NCBI GenBank assembly: GCA_035656335.1
Contig: DASRSS010000199.1
Location: forward strand, 1 to 9,424
Direction: 5' to 3'
DNA: 9,424 bases
Origin: DASRSS01 sp035656335
GTDB lineage: Bacteria; Actinomycetota; Actinomycetes; Mycobacteriales; Jatrophihabitantaceae
In this document: piece by piece, positions 6,808 to 9,424 of the stretch
Position numbering within the stretch: position 1 is the stretch's first letter
Layout: every line of letters starts with the position of its first letter
Made by a program: the position numbers and the translations under genes
The notes under the pieces: generated by a model
The model's database searches: none
Told to the model about the DNA's origin: nothing
What the model saw: the letters and a program-made list of their open reading frames with translations, nothing else

Positions 6808-7236
6808 GTGTTCAAGCGCTTGTTCGTGGCCGTGTTCCTGCTGCTGATCGCGTTCGAGGTGTCGCCCGCCGCGAACGCCGTCACCGCGACCACTTCCCAC
6901 CCGCACGCCACCCGCGTGCTCGCCGACTGCGTGCACGCGCGGTACAAGCCGAAGACGATCGTCGTGGCGTGCGGGGACGGCAACACAGTGGTCAAGGACT
7001 TCAACTACCGCAGCTGGACCAGGGACCGCGCGACCGGCACCGCGACGCTCTGGTTCAACAGGTGCGAGCCCGACTGCGCACGCGGTCAGTGGGGTCACGT
7101 GCGGATGGTGTTCCGGCTCGACCATCCGGTACGGGTGGGCACGCAGCTGCGCTTCTCGCGGCTCGTCACGGCGTACCCGCACCGGACGGGCAGCCATCGC
7201 GTGCAGATCTACCAGTTGGAGACCCACCGCCTCTGA
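6808..7236 (+). CDS. Small secreted four-cysteine protein, function unknown
   Basis: The protein has 142 residues from the GTG at 6808. Its N-terminus, FKRLFVAVFLLLIAFEV, is a textbook Sec signal peptide, with probable cleavage after ANA (22-24). The mature protein of about 118 residues has four cysteines: Cys41, Cys55, Cys86 and Cys90. They lie in the patterns ADCVHARYKPKTIVVACGDGN and CEPDCARG, and probably form two disulfides outside the cell. The CGDGN ... W..W ... A.G.. ... C.P.CA.G layout resembles a group of conserved secreted hypothetical proteins that I recall from many actinobacteria. No enzyme motif is visible. It follows the GH3 gene by 78 nt on the same strand with no clear terminator, so the two may share transcripts. 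The alternative ATG at 6769 would add 13 charged residues ahead of the signal peptide. Confidence 0.75.
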   Translation: MFKRLFVAVFLLLIAFEVSPAANAVTATTSHPHATRVLADCVHARYKPKTIVVACGDGNTVVKDFNYRSWTRDRATGTATLWFNRCEPDCARGQWGHVRMVFRLDHPVRVGTQLRFSRLVTAYPHRTGSHRVQIYQLETHRL

Positions 7237-7249
7237 CGGATCCCGCGCG

Positions 7250-8197
7250 TTACAGGACGCGGACCGGTTCGCCCTTCGTCCAGGCCACGATGTCATCGAC
7301 GACCTGGGCGAACCAGCCGCGGTAGCCGTCGGTGGTGACGTAGCCGAGATGTGGCAGCAGCAACGTGTTCGGCAGCGTCCGCAGCGGGTGGTCGACCGGC
7401 AGCGGCTCAGTGTCATACACGTCCAGGCCCGCTCCGGCGATGCGACGCTCGCGCACCGCGTCGATCAGCGCCGCCTCGTCCACGATCGGCCCGCGCGAGG
7501 TATTGATCAGGTACGCCGTCGGCTTCATCGCGGCCAGTTCGGCCCGTCCGACGAGGCCGCGGCTGCGTTCGGACAGCGGCATGTGGATGGTGATCACGTC
7601 GGCCTCGGCGAACAGCTGCTGCTTGGTCACTGCTCGGGCACCGTGTGGCTCGGCGCGTTCCGGCGTCAGGTTGGGCGACCAAGCGATCACCGTCATGCCG
7701 AACGCCTGGGCCAGCCGCGCCACCGGGATTCCCAGGCGGCCCAGACCGATCACGCCGAGCGTCGTCCCGGCCAGCCCCGGCCCGATGGTGTGCTGCCAGC
7801 CGCCGGCGCGCACGGCCGCGTCCTCGGCAACGAAGTTGCGGGTGAGCGCGATGATCATGCCGATCGTCAGCTCGGGCACCGCGTTGGTCGAGCCGCTCGT
7901 GCCGCACACCGTGATGCCACGGTCACGCGCGGCCTCAAGGTCGATCGCGGCGTTGCGCATGCCGGTGGTTACCAGCAGCCGCAGCTCGGGCAGCCGGACC
8001 AGGACGTCGGCGGGGAACGCCGTGCGCTCTCGCATCGCCACGACGACCTCGCTGTGCGCGAGCCGCCGCGCCAGTTCGTCCGGGTCGGCGATGTGCTCGG
8101 CGATCACGTCGATCTCGTGCGTGGCGGCGACGGCCGTCCAGTCGGCGCTGCTCAGCGCGACGTGCTGGTAGTCGTCCAGGACGGTCACGGTCGGCAC
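7250..8197 (-). CDS. D-2-hydroxyacid dehydrogenase (D-isomer specific, NAD(P)-dependent)
   Basis: This 315-residue cytoplasmic enzyme of the D-2-hydroxyacid / phosphoglycerate dehydrogenase superfamily interconverts a 2-keto acid and a D-2-hydroxy acid with NAD(P)H. The split substrate domain is followed by a Rossmann domain with GLGRLG (151-156). The catalytic set is Arg235 (INTSRG), Glu264 (DVYDTEPL) and His283 (LLPHLGYVT). No ACT or other regulatory tail is present, so it is not a full-length SerA. Where NAD-specific members carry Asp at the end of the second Rossmann strand, this protein has Ser174 (VIAWSPN), which suggests relaxed or NADP preference. The start is GTG at 8195-8197 with AGGGTGA 4 nt upstream. 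It lies 25 nt downstream of the radical SAM gene on the same strand and is probably co-transcribed with it. It converges on the small secreted-protein gene with a 13-nt gap. The substrate is unknown. Confidence 0.9.
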   Translation of the reverse strand: MPTVTVLDDYQHVALSSADWTAVAATHEIDVIAEHIADPDELARRLAHSEVVVAMRERTAFPADVLVRLPELRLLVTTGMRNAAIDLEAARDRGITVCGTSGSTNAVPELTIGMIIALTRNFVAEDAAVRAGGWQHTIGPGLAGTTLGVIGLGRLGIPVARLAQAFGMTVIAWSPNLTPERAEPHGARAVTKQQLFAEADVITIHMPLSERSRGLVGRAELAAMKPTAYLINTSRGPIVDEAALIDAVRERRIAGAGLDVYDTEPLPVDHPLRTLPNTLLLPHLGYVTTDGYRGWFAQVVDDIVAWTKGEPVRVL

Positions 8198-8222
8198 CGG
8201 ATCACCCTAGCTAGCGGGCGGG

Positions 8223-9424
8223 TTATCCGTGGTGTGCCGGTTGCTTGGTATGGACGTACAGTGCGCGGCGATCGCGCGGCGCGACGTCGTGATGCTCCGG
8301 CACCGGCAGTTCGTACTGCACGGGTTCGGCGTGGTCGTGCAGCTGGCGATCGGCGTTGTAGACACTGTTGAACTTCCAGATCATCTTGCTGAAGTTCGTC
8401 TGTCCGCGCAGCAGTTGCCGGGCCATGATGCCGAACGTCTGCGCGACCGCGGCGACGCCGAGGTGCTTGCGGGCGATCACCGCCTGGGTCTTGACCAGCT
8501 CGCGGTAGAACTCGTCCAAGGGCAGCTTCGTCGGCAGCACGGCGTGCTGGATGTCGAACAGCCGGTAGTCGCGCGTGGTCAGCTTGCGCGACTCGGTGTG
8601 CCAGATCTCGGTGCCCGGGTAGGGCGTCATCACGGTGAGGTGGACGATCTCGGGCACCGACAGCGCCCACTCGCGGACAAGTTCGAACTGGCGCACGTCC
8701 CACTGCGGGTCGACGATGAGGTTGATCGCGACGGTGAGCCCGATCTTGCGCGCGACCTCGAGCGCCTTCATGTTCTCGTCCGGGCTGACCCGCTTGCGGA
8801 ACAGGTCCAGCCCCTCCTCGTCCAGCGCCTCCATGCCGAGGAACATGTAGTTGAGGCCGAGCCGGCGCCAGCGCTGGAAGACCTCGGTGTTGCGCAGCAG
8901 CACGTCCGCGCGCGTCTCCAGGTAGTACTCCTTGGAGATCCTGCGCTTCTCGAGTTCGGACGCGATCGCGTCGCCGTGCTCTGGCTTGATGAACGCGACG
9001 TCGTCCACGATGAAGATGCCGTGCTCGTCGATGGACGCGATCTCCTCGGCGGCCGCCTCGGGGGTGGCGCGGCGGTAGTTGCGTCCGTAGAACGTCCAGG
9101 CCGAGCAGAACGAGCAGTCCCACGGGCAGCCGCGGGTGAACTCGATGGACGCGGCCGGGTCCAGCACGCCGATGAAGTACTTGTTGCGCCGCCGGGCGAG
9201 ATCGCGTGCCGGGCGTGGTTCGTCGATGCTGTCCATCAGCTTCGGCGGCGCGCCGTCGCCGTCCAGGGTCACCAGGCCGGGCACCTCGTGGGCGCCGCCG
9301 TCCTTGATCGCGTCGAGCATCGCCGGGACGCCGACCTCGCCCTCCCCGCGCACCACGGCGTCGATGGCGCCGCCGGCCTGCTCGAGCACGTGCTTGCCGA
9401 TGAACGACACCGAGTGACCACCGA
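8223..9424 (-). CDS. hpnR: B12-binding radical SAM protein, hopanoid C-3 methylase (HpnR)-like, N-terminus off the right edge
   Basis: HpnR methylates hopanoids at C-3 of the A ring using cobalamin and a radical SAM centre. About 400 C-terminal codons are visible. The frame is open to the right edge and reads GGHSVSF at the boundary, part of a cobalamin-binding domain. The GTG at 9408-9410 is therefore the Val codon inside that motif and not the start. The cluster-binding motif CPWDCSFC (C-x3-C-x2-C; cysteine codons between 9105 and 9128) follows KYFIGVLDPAASIEFTRG. SAWTFYGRNYR, FIVDDVAFIKPEHG, YYLETRADVLLRN, INLIVDP, TPYPGTEIWHTE and the C-terminal RGQTNFSKMIWKFNSVYN ... LYVH match my memory of HpnR proteins. 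Assignment to B12-binding radical SAM is certain. Assignment to HpnR rests on remembered sequence features and needs a profile search. Another class B radical SAM methylase is the alternative. The dehydrogenase gene follows 25 nt downstream. Confidence 0.72.
   Translation of the reverse strand, partial: GGHSVSFIGKHVLEQAGGAIDAVVRGEGEVGVPAMLDAIKDGGAHEVPGLVTLDGDGAPPKLMDSIDEPRPARDLARRRNKYFIGVLDPAASIEFTRGCPWDCSFCSAWTFYGRNYRRATPEAAAEEIASIDEHGIFIVDDVAFIKPEHGDAIASELEKRRISKEYYLETRADVLLRNTEVFQRWRRLGLNYMFLGMEALDEEGLDLFRKRVSPDENMKALEVARKIGLTVAINLIVDPQWDVRQFELVREWALSVPEIVHLTVMTPYPGTEIWHTESRKLTTRDYRLFDIQHAVLPTKLPLDEFYRELVKTQAVIARKHLGVAAVAQTFGIMARQLLRGQTNFSKMIWKFNSVYNADRQLHDHAEPVQYELPVPEHHDVAPRDRRALYVHTKQPAHHG

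Noticed and set aside
4369..7416. A 1015-codon open frame on the minus strand opposite the GH3 and secreted-protein genes.
   Set aside because: It is antisense to two well-supported genes and has a low-complexity Arg/Val/His/Gly-rich translation without motifs. Such frames are common opposite GC-rich genes.
8207..8214. CTAGCTAG, a doubled CTAG (rare in high-GC genomes), in the gap before the dehydrogenase gene.
   Set aside because: It is only 8 bp and overlaps the region of the ribosome site. One occurrence without a partner supports no function.
9408..9410. GTG as the start of the radical SAM gene.
   Set aside because: The frame continues to the window edge and this codon is the Val of the conserved GGHSVSF motif, so the gene is simply cut by the window.

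Overview
This 9.4 kb window is GC-rich chromosomal DNA. It has GTG starts, short gaps between genes, long antisense shadow frames and TAGGGT-type -10 candidates. The encoded proteins (a citrate synthase with an actinobacterial N-terminus, a paired HAD phosphatase-fold protein and GH65 phosphorylase, and a four-cysteine secreted protein) point to a high-GC actinobacterium. A hopanoid C-3 methylase-like radical SAM protein would fit a hopanoid-making member, for example of the Frankia/Jatrophihabitans type, but that placement is a guess. I see no phage, insertion sequence, CRISPR, tRNA or rRNA.

Layout from left to right. (1) The N-terminal half of citrate synthase is on the minus strand and runs off the left edge. 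(2) Divergent from it, 114 nt away, is a two-gene plus-strand operon. It encodes a beta-phosphoglucomutase-like HAD protein and a GH65 disaccharide phosphorylase, and the two overlap by a GTGA stop/start. The phosphorylase should release beta-glucose 1-phosphate from an alpha-linked glucoside, and the mutase should turn it into glucose 6-phosphate. (3) Convergent with the phosphorylase, with a 9-nt gap, is a small hotdog-fold thioesterase of the PaaI type. (4) Divergent from the thioesterase, across about 180 nt holding two inverted repeats, is a secreted GH3 beta-glucosidase/exo-glucanase with a twin-arginine-like signal peptide. (5) It is followed by a small secreted four-cysteine protein of unknown function. 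(6) Convergent with that, on the minus strand, are a D-2-hydroxyacid dehydrogenase and, 25 nt upstream of it, a B12-binding radical SAM protein resembling HpnR. The latter runs off the right edge, so its N-terminus is missing.

The common thread of the left and centre is glucose-oligosaccharide use: extracellular beta-glucan trimming by GH3, intracellular phosphorolysis of an alpha-glucoside by GH65 plus the mutase, and entry to central metabolism. The right end is unrelated and probably concerns membrane lipid (hopanoid) modification. Nothing here looks like a wholly new system. The most rewarding points are the HpnR-like gene with its dehydrogenase partner, the unknown substrate of the phosphorylase pair, and the symmetrical elements in front of the GH3 gene.
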